Program-made: the position numbers and the translations under genes | Assembly: GCF_002257645.1 (NCBI RefSeq) | Contig: NZ_NQMO01000001.1 | Location: 854,065-918,064, forward strand | Length of the DNA: 64,000 bases | Reading direction: 5' to 3' | DNA from: Paenibacillus sp. XY044 | GTDB taxonomy: Bacteria > Bacillota > Bacilli > Paenibacillales > Paenibacillaceae | The notes under the pieces: model-generated | Seen by the model: the letters and a program-made list of their open reading frames with translations, nothing else | Database searches by the model: none | Told to the model about the DNA's origin: nothing | In this document: piece after piece, positions 51,482 to 60,234 of the stretch | Position numbering within the stretch: position 1 is the stretch's first letter | Layout: every line of letters begins with the position of its first letter

Positions 51482-54400
51482 ATGAAGGAGCTGAACATTT
51501 TGAACACAACATCGATAAGCGAGCACAGCAGGGCATACTGGTCCCAAGAGCTCGAGCTTCCTCTGCCTGGTCTCAATCTGTATACGGATGAGCCGGTGCG
51601 GGAAATTCAGACTGATATGCTGCGGATCACGGAAACGCTGGATTTGGGACCGGGAGAGGCAGCAGAACTGGGCCGGCTTGGTAACCTTCGCGCCTGGTGG
51701 CTGACCGGTTATGCGGTGTTCCTGTACAGAATGACTGCCGACCAAGACTTGCTGCTCGGCGTGGCGAACCGGCGAGGTGAGCTGCTGCCGCTTCGTGCAG
51801 CGATGAGCGGACAGGATACGTTCCGGCAGGTATATACGCGTATCGAAGCCAAGCTGGAAGAGCTGGATAATGCGGACTTGAGCCTGCAGGAGCTGGAAGA
51901 AATGATCGGGCAGCCCGTCAGCTATCATGCGGTGAACGGGGAGGCTCAAATAAGTCGTCCAGCCTGGTTGGGCTGGGATGTCCGGGAAGCATCCGGACGA
52001 TGGACAATGAACATCACCTACGCACGCCAGCTGTACCGGGAAGAGACCGTGCGCAAATTCAGCAGGCACTATGTTCAGATCGTTCGCGGGGCACTGCAAA
52101 ACCCGGATCTGGAAATCAGTCGCCTTCCATTTCTGTTGGAGGAAGACCGCGCAGCCTACACGGCTCTGAACGACACGAAGATGGACCTACCGGAACAGCC
52201 GACGATCGTCCGGATGCTGGCTTCCACCGTGGCGAAATTTCCGGAACGGATCGCCGTTACCCAGGACGGAAAGCGGATGACCTATAAGGAACTCGACCGG
52301 CAGTCCAACCGGATTGCGAACATGCTGCTGTCCAAAGGGCTGCAAAAGGGACAGTTCGTGCCTATTTTCATGAAACGGAGCCTGGAAACAATTCTTTGTA
52401 TGCTTGGCGTCATTAAGGCAGGCGGGGCTTACATTCCGCTCGATCCTTCCCATCCGGATGAGAGAAACGCATACATTATTGCCGACACTCAGACCGGGAT
52501 GATCCTGACCGAAACAGATTACGTGAACCGGCTGGAGAAGCTGCTTGCCGGATTTGACAGTGATAGGAAGCCGGAAATCCTCCCATTGGGAGAACAGGCG
52601 GATTCGTATCCGGAAGAAGCGTGCCTGGTCGGCATTGAACCCGATGATCTGGCTTATATCATCTATACGTCAGGCTCCACAGGCAGGCCGAAGGGAGCCC
52701 TGATCGCTCATCAAGGCGTCGTCAATTTGGCGGAGGCTACGCGCAGAGAGATGGAGCTGACTGAAGAAGATGTGATTCTACAGTACTCCACGTTCAGCTT
52801 TGACGCGTCGGTCTATGACATTTTCGGTTCACTGGCCTGCGGCAGCCGTCTGCATCTGCTCACTGATGAAGAGCGGTTCTCCATCGACGCCTTTACCGTG
52901 GCGGTGGTGGAGCAGCAGGCCACACGCGTCGCCATTCTGCCGACGGTATTTTTCAACCAGCTTGCCGCTCATTTGCCAGAGGAGGATGCGCCTAAATATG
53001 GGAACATCAAGAGCATCATCGTCGGGGGTGAGGCGTTGTCGGGCGAGGCTGTGCGCATGCTGCAGAAAAAGCTGCAGGTCCCGATCGTCAATCTTTACGG
53101 TCCTACCGAAATTACGGCGGTGGCCACCTCCCATATCGTCGATTATCCGGTTCCGGACGATCTGACGACGGTGTGCATCGGAACGCCGCTCAGCAATTAT
53201 GAATTGTACATTGTCAGCGAGCACGACCAGCTGTGTCCGATCGGAGTCACCGGGGAGCTCCTAATCAGCTCCGTCGGCGTCGGTAAGGGGTATTTGAACC
53301 AGCCGGAGAAAACGAATGAGGCCTTCATCACCGATCCGATTGCACCGGCGTCGGGCAAGAAATTTTACCGTTCGGGCGATATGGTCCGCCTTCTTCCGAG
53401 CGGCCTGGTGGAGTACCGGGGGAGAAAGGACGCTCAGGTGAAGATCCGGGGCTTCCGGATCGAAATCGGTGAGATTGAAGACAACCTGGCGAAGCATGAG
53501 TCCGTTAAAGATATCGCCGTCATTCCGAGAACGGAAGCAGACGGAACCAAGGTGCTTGCGGCCTTCTATACGACAAATGACGGACAGCCGGCGGCTTCCA
53601 AGGACCTCGTCCAGTTTTTAAGCCAAAAGGTGCCCGGCTACATGGTTCCCAAATATATGTGCTTTGTGGATCAAATGCCGCTGTCACCGACCGGGAAAAT
53701 CGACCGGAAGAAGTTGGCTTCTTTCGAGATCGTGCCGGAAGAGGACGATTCGCCTTATGAAGCCCCGGTCACGGCTGCTCAGGCGGAAGTGGCAGCCGCC
53801 TGGGAGAAAGCGCTTGGTCAGACGAGAATCGGGATTCATGACGATTTCTTTGAAATCGGCGGCTACTCCTTGAAAATATTGGAGATTCTGGTGCTGCTCA
53901 AGCCGAATTATCCCCAGCTGAAGATCAACGATTTCTTCGTATACCCGACGATTGCCGCTTTGGCTGAGCGGATCGAAGGCCTTGCCCAGGAAGCGGCCGC
54001 TTCGGAGGAGGTATTCGGTGAGGATGTTCCGCTGCAGGATTTGACGGAGTACCCGTTAAGCTTTAATGCCCAGCATCATTCCGAAGGGCGGGGAAACACC
54101 CAGCAGCACATATTGCTGACAGGCGCAACCGGCTATCTCGGCTCTCACCTGCTGCATGAACTACTTCGTCAATCGAAAGCTTCCATCTATTGTCTCGTGC
54201 GACCATCCGGAGAGCAGGAACCTTACGATCGGCTGGAACAGACGATGACCGGGTACTTCGGGGAAGAAATCAAACACCTGATGGAGAACCGGGTCATCGC
54301 CGTGCAGGGCGATTTGGAACAAGAGCATTTGGGAATGAGCCGGGAAGTTCAGGACATGCTGGCAGATCGACTGGACTCCATTCTCCATTGCGGCGCGGAA

Positions 54401-55210
54401 GTCAAGCATTTCGGGGAAGCGGACTATTTTGCCCGGGTCAACGTGGACAGCACGAACCGTCTGCTGGCATTGGCCAAGTCCAAGCCAGGCCTTCGGTTCC
54501 ATTTCATCTCCACGCTCGGCATCCCGGAAGATTTGGCGCTCAACGGCCAATGGGCTTCGGTCACTGCCGGTTCCGGTTATGACGAAGCCTATGTCGAGAA
54601 CGTCTACACCAACAGCAAGCTTGCCGCCGAGAAGCTCGTCGTGCAGGCTGGCCGGGATGGCCTGGCGGCATCCGTGTATCGCGTCGGCAATTTGTCCTGC
54701 CGGTCGGATAATGGATTGTTCCAGAAGAACATCGATAACAACGCGTTTTACCGGATGCTTAAGGCGATGCTGCTGCTTAACAAAGCTCCGGATGTGCGGT
54801 GGGAAGTCGATATGACGCCGATCGATTACGCAGGAGAGGCGATTACCGCCTTGGCGCTTCAAGACGAAACCGCCGGACGGATGTTTCATATCTGCAACCC
54901 GGTTACGGTATCTTATCAGGACTTGGTCGGTTTCTTCCAGGCATACGGCTATGACATCGGCCTGGCGGAATGGAAGGAATACGAACGGTGGCTTCTCGAT
55001 CCGGAGCAGGACAAAGACCAGGCCGGCTTGGAGCTGGCGATGGCGCAGCTGGAGGGAGACGGCGCGAAGAACTCCAATTACCGTTACGCATGCCCGCAGA
55101 CGCTCGTGTATCTCGAGGGAACCGGTGTCCAGTGCGCGCTGCCGGATGAGGATTATTTCCGGAAGCTGATTGATCATGCTGTACGGGTCGGGTATTTTGC
55201 GCGGCCATAA
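51482..55210 (+). CDS. Single-module NRPS: partial C, A, T, reductase domains
   Basis: The 1242-residue synthetase contains: a C-domain remnant (about 1-215) without the HHxxxDG active site; an adenylation domain (about 240-735) with YTSGSTGRPKG, FSFDASVYDIFG, NLYGPTEIT, YRSGDMVR and LSPTGKIDRKKL; a carrier domain with phosphopantetheine site Ser796 in IGGYSLKI; and a C-terminal thioester reductase (about 875-1242) with TGATGYLGSHLL and catalytic Tyr1042-Lys1046. The A domain has the Asp of alpha-amino-acid selectors. One amino acid should be loaded and released by NADPH as aldehyde or alcohol. The start overlaps nothing but lies 2 bases after the chemoreceptor stop. The product is unknown. 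Confidence 0.93.
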   Translation: MKELNILNTTSISEHSRAYWSQELELPLPGLNLYTDEPVREIQTDMLRITETLDLGPGEAAELGRLGNLRAWWLTGYAVFLYRMTADQDLLLGVANRRGELLPLRAAMSGQDTFRQVYTRIEAKLEELDNADLSLQELEEMIGQPVSYHAVNGEAQISRPAWLGWDVREASGRWTMNITYARQLYREETVRKFSRHYVQIVRGALQNPDLEISRLPFLLEEDRAAYTALNDTKMDLPEQPTIVRMLASTVAKFPERIAVTQDGKRMTYKELDRQSNRIANMLLSKGLQKGQFVPIFMKRSLETILCMLGVIKAGGAYIPLDPSHPDERNAYIIADTQTGMILTETDYVNRLEKLLAGFDSDRKPEILPLGEQADSYPEEACLVGIEPDDLAYIIYTSGSTGRPKGALIAHQGVVNLAEATRREMELTEEDVILQYSTFSFDASVYDIFGSLACGSRLHLLTDEERFSIDAFTVAVVEQQATRVAILPTVFFNQLAAHLPEEDAPKYGNIKSIIVGGEALSGEAVRMLQKKLQVPIVNLYGPTEITAVATSHIVDYPVPDDLTTVCIGTPLSNYELYIVSEHDQLCPIGVTGELLISSVGVGKGYLNQPEKTNEAFITDPIAPASGKKFYRSGDMVRLLPSGLVEYRGRKDAQVKIRGFRIEIGEIEDNLAKHESVKDIAVIPRTEADGTKVLAAFYTTNDGQPAASKDLVQFLSQKVPGYMVPKYMCFVDQMPLSPTGKIDRKKLASFEIVPEEDDSPYEAPVTAAQAEVAAAWEKALGQTRIGIHDDFFEIGGYSLKILEILVLLKPNYPQLKINDFFVYPTIAALAERIEGLAQEAAASEEVFGEDVPLQDLTEYPLSFNAQHHSEGRGNTQQHILLTGATGYLGSHLLHELLRQSKASIYCLVRPSGEQEPYDRLEQTMTGYFGEEIKHLMENRVIAVQGDLEQEHLGMSREVQDMLADRLDSILHCGAEVKHFGEADYFARVNVDSTNRLLALAKSKPGLRFHFISTLGIPEDLALNGQWASVTAGSGYDEAYVENVYTNSKLAAEKLVVQAGRDGLAASVYRVGNLSCRSDNGLFQKNIDNNAFYRMLKAMLLLNKAPDVRWEVDMTPIDYAGEAITALALQDETAGRMFHICNPVTVSYQDLVGFFQAYGYDIGLAEWKEYERWLLDPEQDKDQAGLELAMAQLEGDGAKNSNYRYACPQTLVYLEGTGVQCALPDEDYFRKLIDHAVRVGYFARP

Positions 55211-55559
55211 TCATGATCATTAGGTGGCTTGGCTGACATGTCGGTACAGATATGGAAATCGTACGGACTGCAAGGGGACAAGCGGGATATCCGTGAACTG
55301 AACAAGGAAAGAAAAGGTTAGATCCGTGTTAAAAAAAGACAAAAACGGACAAATGTGAGTTAAAAACCGGAGTCGTATTTGCAGTTCAAGTTTCGCGAGG
55401 GGCAGGGTGGGCAAGGTATTGTGGAACCGTTGACCGCAGGAACTTAACGGACAAGTACGAGAATTCGTATTCATATAGCGTTATATTCATTAGCCATACA
55501 CCAGCAAAAGTTAACCCTAACGTGAGCACAAAACGATAGAGAAAGTGTCGGCGAACAAT

Positions 55560-55705
55560 AGCAGGATTAGAAGTAAGATAAGAAGCATGATGAATAGCAG
55601 GATTAGTGGCACGGATTAAAAGCAGGATTGATAGCAGCATTAATGTCAAGATTGAAGGCAAAGTAAATATGCAAGATTAATAGTAGGGATATAAGCATGA
55701 CCAAG
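55560..55705. repeat. Degenerate 12-bp tandem repeat
   Basis: About twelve copies of AGCAGGATTAAT-like units follow each other with a period of 12 (two of 13). Clear copies are AGCAGGATTAGA (55560), AGCAGGATTAGT (55596), AGCAGGATTGAT (55621) and AGCAGCATTAAT (55633); others are more diverged. It does not look like CRISPR because there are no spacers. Confidence 0.7.
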
Positions 55706-55965
55706 AGCTGCCGAATTATAAAAAGAACAAAAATGGCAAGGCATTAGCAGCGGAATAACAGTTGCACCGTAGCAACACTTAAAAAACTTGGAATTATTTC
55801 ATGGTGCCGGGATAGATAGACAGACGACGGAAAAACAAACTGCGGGACACAAGCAATACCAAGGGGAATTTTGCGGAATTTAGCGGCTCCGGCAATTTTT
55901 ATATCCAGCAATATTGGCATTCCTAGTCGTACCATTCATCTTCATAAATGATGACGAAGTCTTTT

Positions 55966-56003
55966 AAAACTCGATCTACAGCCTGTCGTTCGAGTTTTTT
56001 TTT
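55966..56003 (+). terminator. Intrinsic terminator upstream of the second MerR gene
   Basis: AAAACTCGA (55966-55974) pairs with TCGAGTTTT (55990-55998), followed by more Ts. It is the first clear terminator after the NRPS and could end a long 3' untranslated transcript. Confidence 0.82.
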
Positions 56004-56011
56004 GTTAGTAC

Positions 56012-56042
56012 TTGAACCTTACGCAGCGTAATGTTTTATATT
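56012..56042 (+). promoter_or_regulatory. Stretched MerR-type promoter with dyad
   Basis: TTGAAC (56012-56017) and TATATT (56037-56042) are 19 bases apart. The spacer contains the dyad TTACG-CAG-CGTAA. This is the classic layout of a promoter bound by a MerR protein. The MerR gene that follows is probably autoregulated and controls its co-transcribed neighbour. Confidence 0.75.
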
Positions 56043-56083
56043 AGAACTACCGGTACAAGTCTTCGCGAAGCAAGGGGATGATT

Positions 56084-56605
56084 ATGAATACGGAGTGGAA
56101 GGTCGGAGAACTGGCAGCCATGACCGGACTGACCATCCGAACGCTAAGGTACTACGATCAAATTGGTTTGTTTTCTCCGTCGGGGCATACCGAATCCGGC
56201 CATCGGATCTATAACGGGCATGATTTGGCCAAATTGCAGCAAATCTTGTCTCTGAAGGAGCTGGGATTGTCGCTGGATGAGGTCAAGGAAATCGTGGACG
56301 GGAACGAATTCAGTCCGCTCGACATTGTTCAGATCCAGATGGACCGCTTGAAAAATACCATCCGGCTGCAGCAGCAGCTTCTGCAGGAACTGGAAAACGT
56401 ATCGGCTCTTCTGCAGCATGACCAGACGTTAACGGTCAAAGAATTTACCGCGCTGCTCGAGGTGATGAAGAAGAGCAAGGAAAAGTTCTTTTTGGAAAAA
56501 CGGACAAGCATGGAGCGCAGCCTTGACCGGCTCGGGGAGGCGCTTGGAGAAAGTCAGCCGGATCCCAAGAATAAAACCATCCAAGGAGGCCATGACCATG
56601 AATAA
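56084..56605 (+). CDS. MerR-family transcriptional regulator
   Basis: The 173-residue product has a MerR winged helix (WKVGELAAMTGLTIRTLRYYDQIGLFSP, then SGHRIYNGHDL) and a long coiled-coil dimer helix. A helical C-terminal part follows, as in the HTH_1/TipAS-like short MerR proteins. The ATG at 56084 has AAGGGG 6 bases upstream. A stretched promoter with a matching dyad lies in front. It overlaps the next gene by 8 bases, so the two are translationally coupled and the SRPBCC protein is a direct target. Confidence 0.9.
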   Translation: MNTEWKVGELAAMTGLTIRTLRYYDQIGLFSPSGHTESGHRIYNGHDLAKLQQILSLKELGLSLDEVKEIVDGNEFSPLDIVQIQMDRLKNTIRLQQQLLQELENVSALLQHDQTLTVKEFTALLEVMKKSKEKFFLEKRTSMERSLDRLGEALGESQPDPKNKTIQGGHDHE

Positions 56606-57038
56606 CGAACGATCTGTCATTCACGAAACATTTGTCATTGAGCGCAATTATCAAGCCGCACCGGCGAAGGTGTTTTCGGCCTGGTCTGATCCGGAGCTGA
56701 AGTCAGCCTGGTTTCCGAAAGCCGACAGCTTCGAATTCAGGGTAGGGGGACGCGAAGTCAATGCCGGCGGTCCTCCGGACGGTCCGGTTTTCACCTATGA
56801 TGCAATCTACCAGGAGATCGCCGAAAACGAGCGGATCGTCTATACGTATACGCTAGACCAGGGGAGCAACCGAATGTCCATATCGGTCGTATCGGTGCAG
56901 TTTCAGCCCTCGGGACAAGGCACGCGGCTGATTTATACGGAGCATGGGGCGTTTCTGGACGGGCTTGATACGGCTTCGATCCGTGAGCACGGGACCAAGA
57001 TTATGCTGGATAAGCTGGACGAAGCCGTTCTTGTGTAG
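56598..57038 (+). CDS. SRPBCC/AHSA1-domain protein
   Basis: The 146-residue product has a START-like ligand-binding fold: FVIERNYQAAPAKVFSAWSDPELKSAWFP at the start, FEFRVGG, and a long C-terminal helix (ASIREHGTKIMLDKLDEAV). These proteins bind or modify hydrophobic small molecules; some are cyclases or chaperone activators. The role is not known here. I chose the ATG at 56598, 8 bases after AAGGAGG. The coupling with a MerR gene suggests a ligand-induced detoxification or sensing unit. Confidence 0.85.
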   Translation: MNNERSVIHETFVIERNYQAAPAKVFSAWSDPELKSAWFPKADSFEFRVGGREVNAGGPPDGPVFTYDAIYQEIAENERIVYTYTLDQGSNRMSISVVSVQFQPSGQGTRLIYTEHGAFLDGLDTASIREHGTKIMLDKLDEAVLV

Positions 57039-57681
57039 AAGAAGTTAGATTGAAAATAGGTCAGAAATGTTAGTGCGATAATGTTAGGTTGAAAATGTAA
57101 GTGTGAGTACGAAGTTGTAAGTTCCGCATCAGGTGTTAGGAGGCAGCCTCAGGGGATCCTGAGGTGCCTTTTTTTTGTATTAAAGGGGTCAGTCTAAACT
57201 GCCGAACAATGCGTTCATTGTCTATATTATTGTTCGCCTGCAATCTGTCGCAGCTGGATTGCCGCCAAAAAGCCGCCTTAGGGCTGGGATTCGCTTCGCA
57301 GGAGTCTCCGGTTAGAAATAACTGCACTAATGCATCTATTACACCAAAAAGCAGCTAATTCGGTAAAAATAAGTGCACCAGCCGGCATTGATCTCGAAGA
57401 AACTGGAGTGGATATCACCGCCACTGTCGTTGATCTCTCAGGAGTTGAAAAGCTAGCATCGCTACCGGCAGTGAAATCGCAGCGGCTGAACGATAGCAGC
57501 CAGTACCCGGCAAGCCGCTACCAACTGCACCTTCTCCGGAGAGTGCCTTCCAAATGATCCATGTACGGAAGTCGAAATGGAGCGAATGCGCCGCGAGCGG
57601 ATAAAAAACCGAATGCATACCGCCCGGACTCTGTTATCATAAAGGTTATGAGGGTTTTTACATAAAAAAGGAGGGGGTTCC
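57039..57681. other. Non-coding gap before pxpB
   Basis: Over 640 bases contain no convincing gene. Near the start is a degenerate 14-bp repeat (57044-57110; GTTAGATTGAAAAT at 57044, GTTAGTGCGATAAT at 57069, GTTAGGTTGAAAAT at 57083). A terminator follows at 57141-57176. The later part shows TAACTGCACTAATGCATC-like text and no motif that I recognise, up to the GGAGGGGG ribosome site of pxpB. Confidence 0.55.
57141..57176 (+). terminator. Intrinsic terminator after the SRPBCC gene
   Basis: AGGCA and CCTCAGG pair with CCTGAGG and TGCCT (one bulged G) around GGAT, and eight Ts follow. It ends the MerR-SRPBCC operon. Confidence 0.93.
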
Positions 57682-58404
57682 ATGAACCGAAGCGAGGCGC
57701 GCAAGGTCGTTCCCTTGGGGGAAACCGCGGTCGTGGTGCATCTGGGCGATACGATCAGCGAAGGCCTGCACCGTGAGGTTCAGGCGCTGACCCGCCGCAT
57801 CGAGACGAATCCTTTTCAAGGGTTTGTCGAGTGTGTCCCGGCGTTTACGACTGTGACCGTATTTTATGATCCGTTCGAGCTTGATTTGCCGCCGATGGAG
57901 ACTGGCAGGTCTGATTATGTGCGTTCCATCCTGGAAGCTTACTTGGCGGACATCCAGGAAACGCCGGAAGCGGAACCGGTGGTGATCGAGATCCCGGTAT
58001 GCTACGGAGGCGAATTCGGTCCGGACTTGGCAGATGTCGCCTCCGTAAACAAACTGGCGATCGAAGACGTGATCCGCATCCATACCGGTCAGAACTATTT
58101 GGTCTATGCGGTCGGTTTTGCCCCCGGCTTCCCTTATTTGGGCGGGCTCGATGAACGGATCGCCGCACCGCGAAAACAGACGCCGCGGCTTGCCATTCCG
58201 GCCGGGTCAGTCGGTATCGCAGGGACGCAGACGGGAATTTATCCGGTGGAAACCCCGGGTGGCTGGCAGATCATCGGCCGGACGCCGCTTGCGCTGTTTA
58301 TGCCGGACCAGGATCCGCCAGCGCTGCTTCGGGGAGGGGAGTATATCCGGTTCCGCCAGATTGATGCGGCGGAATACGAGCAGATCAAGGGGGCCAGGGC
58401 ATGA
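57682..58404 (+). CDS. pxpB: 5-oxoprolinase subunit PxpB
   Basis: The 240-residue product (formerly KipI) is one subunit of the ATP-dependent enzyme that opens 5-oxoproline to glutamate. The signs are PLGETAVVVHLGD at the start, AFTTVTVFYDP, and in the second half the cyclophilin-like VGFAPGFPYLGGLDERIAAPRKQTPRLAIPAGSVGIAG followed by YPVETPGGW. In Bacillus the homologue was first named as an inhibitor of the sporulation kinase KinA. GGAGGGGG precedes the ATG. It overlaps pxpC by 4 bases. Confidence 0.94.
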   Translation: MNRSEARKVVPLGETAVVVHLGDTISEGLHREVQALTRRIETNPFQGFVECVPAFTTVTVFYDPFELDLPPMETGRSDYVRSILEAYLADIQETPEAEPVVIEIPVCYGGEFGPDLADVASVNKLAIEDVIRIHTGQNYLVYAVGFAPGFPYLGGLDERIAAPRKQTPRLAIPAGSVGIAGTQTGIYPVETPGGWQIIGRTPLALFMPDQDPPALLRGGEYIRFRQIDAAEYEQIKGARA

Positions 58405-59417
58405 GCATAACGATCATAAAACCGGGTCTGCTGGCGACGATCCAGGACTTGGGGAGATCCGGGTACGGCAAATATGGGGTCATCGTCTCTGGCTCCATGG
58501 ACCGCTTTGCGCACCGGACGGCGAATTGGCTGGTGGGCAACGACGAAGGCGATGCCGTGATTGAGGTGACCTGGTCGGGAATGTCCCTCCGCTTGGAGCG
58601 GGAGATGTGGATAGCCCTGACCGGAGGGGACTTTTCGCCGCAGATTGACGGTATTCCTGTTCCGATGTGGAGGCCCGTGTTTGTCCGGAAGGGAAGTATC
58701 CTTGCATTCACCGGGCCGAAGAACGGATGCCGGACGTATATGGCCGTCGCGGGAGGAATCGGTGTACCCGAGGTACTCGGCAGCCGCAGTACCTATATCC
58801 GTGCCGGGATCGGCGGTATGAAGGGGAGGGCACTGAAGTCAGGGGACATCATTCCCGTAGGGGACGGCAAGAACCGGTTACGGCATCCATCCCTAAGCGG
58901 CACGCAGGCTTTTGACGCGGTGAGGTGGGCGGTTCCGGCTTCGGCCAGACCGGCTTACAGCGAGCATCCGCTCATCCGCCTCATCCGCGGACCGCAATTC
59001 GGCGATTTCGACGAAGTGAGCCGGCATGCGCTGCTTCATGGCGCCTTCCGGATCACCCCCCAATCCGACCGCATGGGTTACCGATTGGAAGGCCCGAAGC
59101 TGCAGCTTCAACGTCCGCAGGAATACATATCGGAGGGTGTGACCATGGGGACCGTTCAGGTTCCGCCCGACGGGCAGCCGATCATTCTCATGGCCGACAG
59201 GCAAACGCTCGGCGGCTATCCGAAGATCGCCCAGGTCGCTGGTGTAGATCTGCCGGTCATTGCGCAAACGCGGCCCGGCTCGACCCTTCGCTTTCGGGAG
59301 ATAGGTCAGGCGGAAGCGGAACAATTATGGATGGATCAGGGCATACGGTTAAACCGGCTAGCCCGGATGATTGACCTTAGATTAAAGGAGGACGGATGCC
59401 TAGATGGCTTGGATTGA
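58401..59417 (+). CDS. pxpC: 5-oxoprolinase subunit PxpC
   Basis: The 338-residue product (formerly KipA; biotin-dependent carboxyltransferase-like) pairs with PxpB. Typical text is [22 protein letters not shown] at the start, [24 protein letters not shown], the second-half [10 protein letters not shown], and [16 protein letters not shown]. With PxpA and PxpB it forms the prokaryotic 5-oxoprolinase in the cytoplasm. ATGA coupling with pxpB and a 14-base overlap with pxpA show one operon. Confidence 0.94.
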   Translation: MSITIIKPGLLATIQDLGRSGYGKYGVIVSGSMDRFAHRTANWLVGNDEGDAVIEVTWSGMSLRLEREMWIALTGGDFSPQIDGIPVPMWRPVFVRKGSILAFTGPKNGCRTYMAVAGGIGVPEVLGSRSTYIRAGIGGMKGRALKSGDIIPVGDGKNRLRHPSLSGTQAFDAVRWAVPASARPAYSEHPLIRLIRGPQFGDFDEVSRHALLHGAFRITPQSDRMGYRLEGPKLQLQRPQEYISEGVTMGTVQVPPDGQPIILMADRQTLGGYPKIAQVAGVDLPVIAQTRPGSTLRFREIGQAEAEQLWMDQGIRLNRLARMIDLRLKEDGCLDGLD

Positions 59418-60165
59418 TTTGAACTGCGATATGGGAGAAGGATTCGGCGTGTACCGGATCGGGAACGACGAAGAACCGATACGGGAAATAACTTCCGCCA
59501 ACATCGCCTGCGGATTCCATGCCGGCGATCCTTCCGTCATGCGGAAGACGGTGAAGCTGGCTTTAAGCCACGGGGTCGCCATCGGCGCACATCCCGGTTT
59601 GCCGGACCTGGCCGGCTTTGGGAGAAGAAACATGGATATTTCGCCGGAAGAGGCCCTGGATTTGGTGACCTACCAAATCGGGGCGCTGCAGGCGATCGCC
59701 AAGCAGGAAGGGGGGCGGCTTCATCATGTCAAGCCGCATGGCGCGCTGTACAACATGGCTGCAGTTTCCGCTTCCTTGGCGGATGCGATTGCCGAAGCCG
59801 TCTGCTGGACGGACGAGTCCCTGATCCTCTACGGCCTGGCGGGCAGTGAGCTGCTGGCCGCGGGGGCCAGGCACGGGCTGAGAACGGCCAGCGAAGTATT
59901 CGCCGACCGGACATATCAGCCGGACGGCACGCTGACGCCCCGCAGGCTGCCCCACGCGCTCATCACGGACACCGATCAGGCGGTTCGGCAGGTGATCCGC
60001 ATGGTGAAGGAAGGCAGCGTAACTTCCGCGGACGGAGCGGAAGTCAAGATTCAGGCCGACACGATCTGCCTTCATGGAGACGGTCAGCACGCCACCGCTT
60101 TTGCCAGGGAACTTCGGGCACGGCTCGAAGCGGAGGGCATCGGAGTTAGGGCTGCAGAAGCATGA
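59404..60165 (+). CDS. pxpA: 5-oxoprolinase subunit PxpA (LamB/YcsF)
   Basis: The 253-residue product is the LamB/YcsF-family subunit: [19 protein letters not shown] at the start, [42 protein letters not shown], and [17 protein letters not shown]. It phosphorylates or hydrolyses the lactam ring of 5-oxoproline with the other two subunits. The gene order B-C-A differs from the A-B-C order often seen. A ribosome site AAAGGAGG lies inside the end of pxpC. Confidence 0.95.
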   Translation: MAWIDLNCDMGEGFGVYRIGNDEEPIREITSANIACGFHAGDPSVMRKTVKLALSHGVAIGAHPGLPDLAGFGRRNMDISPEEALDLVTYQIGALQAIAKQEGGRLHHVKPHGALYNMAAVSASLADAIAEAVCWTDESLILYGLAGSELLAAGARHGLRTASEVFADRTYQPDGTLTPRRLPHALITDTDQAVRQVIRMVKEGSVTSADGAEVKIQADTICLHGDGQHATAFARELRARLEAEGIGVRAAEA

Positions 60166-60185
60166 CTCCACTTCATTGAACAACC

Positions 60186-60234
60186 AAAAAGACAGTCCGT
60201 CAGGCGGCTAGGCCTGATCCGGACTGTCTTTTTT
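60186..60234. terminator. Bidirectional terminator between pxpA and the TetR gene
   Basis: AAAAAGACAGTCCG (60186-60199) pairs with CGGACTGTCTTTTT (60220-60233), with an inner TCAGGC/GCCTGA stem. The stop of the converging TetR gene lies inside the hairpin. Confidence 0.92.

Larger units (their letters stand above)
55211..56083. other. Long non-coding gap after the NRPS gene
   Basis: This stretch of about 870 bases has no credible gene. Minus-strand frames of 63-91 codons exist but lack ribosome sites and family motifs. Lower GC than the flanks is evident by eye. It holds a 12-bp degenerate tandem repeat (55560-55705), a terminator (55966-56003) and the promoter of the next gene. No terminator is seen directly after the NRPS stop. 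Confidence 0.6.

Noticed and set aside
54161..55177. 338-codon minus-strand frame
   Set aside because: It is antisense to the NRPS reductase domain, where TGATGYLGS and Tyr-x3-Lys prove the plus strand.
55560..55705. Possible CRISPR array
   Set aside because: Units are 12 bp, degenerate and directly adjacent, with no unique spacers and no cas genes.
55220..55935. Three minus-strand frames of 63-91 codons after the NRPS
   Set aside because: There is no ribosome site and no recognisable fold. The NPAI repeats in one of them come from the 12-bp DNA repeat.
57164..57358. 64-codon plus-strand frame
   Set aside because: It begins inside the T-run of a terminator and has no ribosome site; non-coding is more likely.
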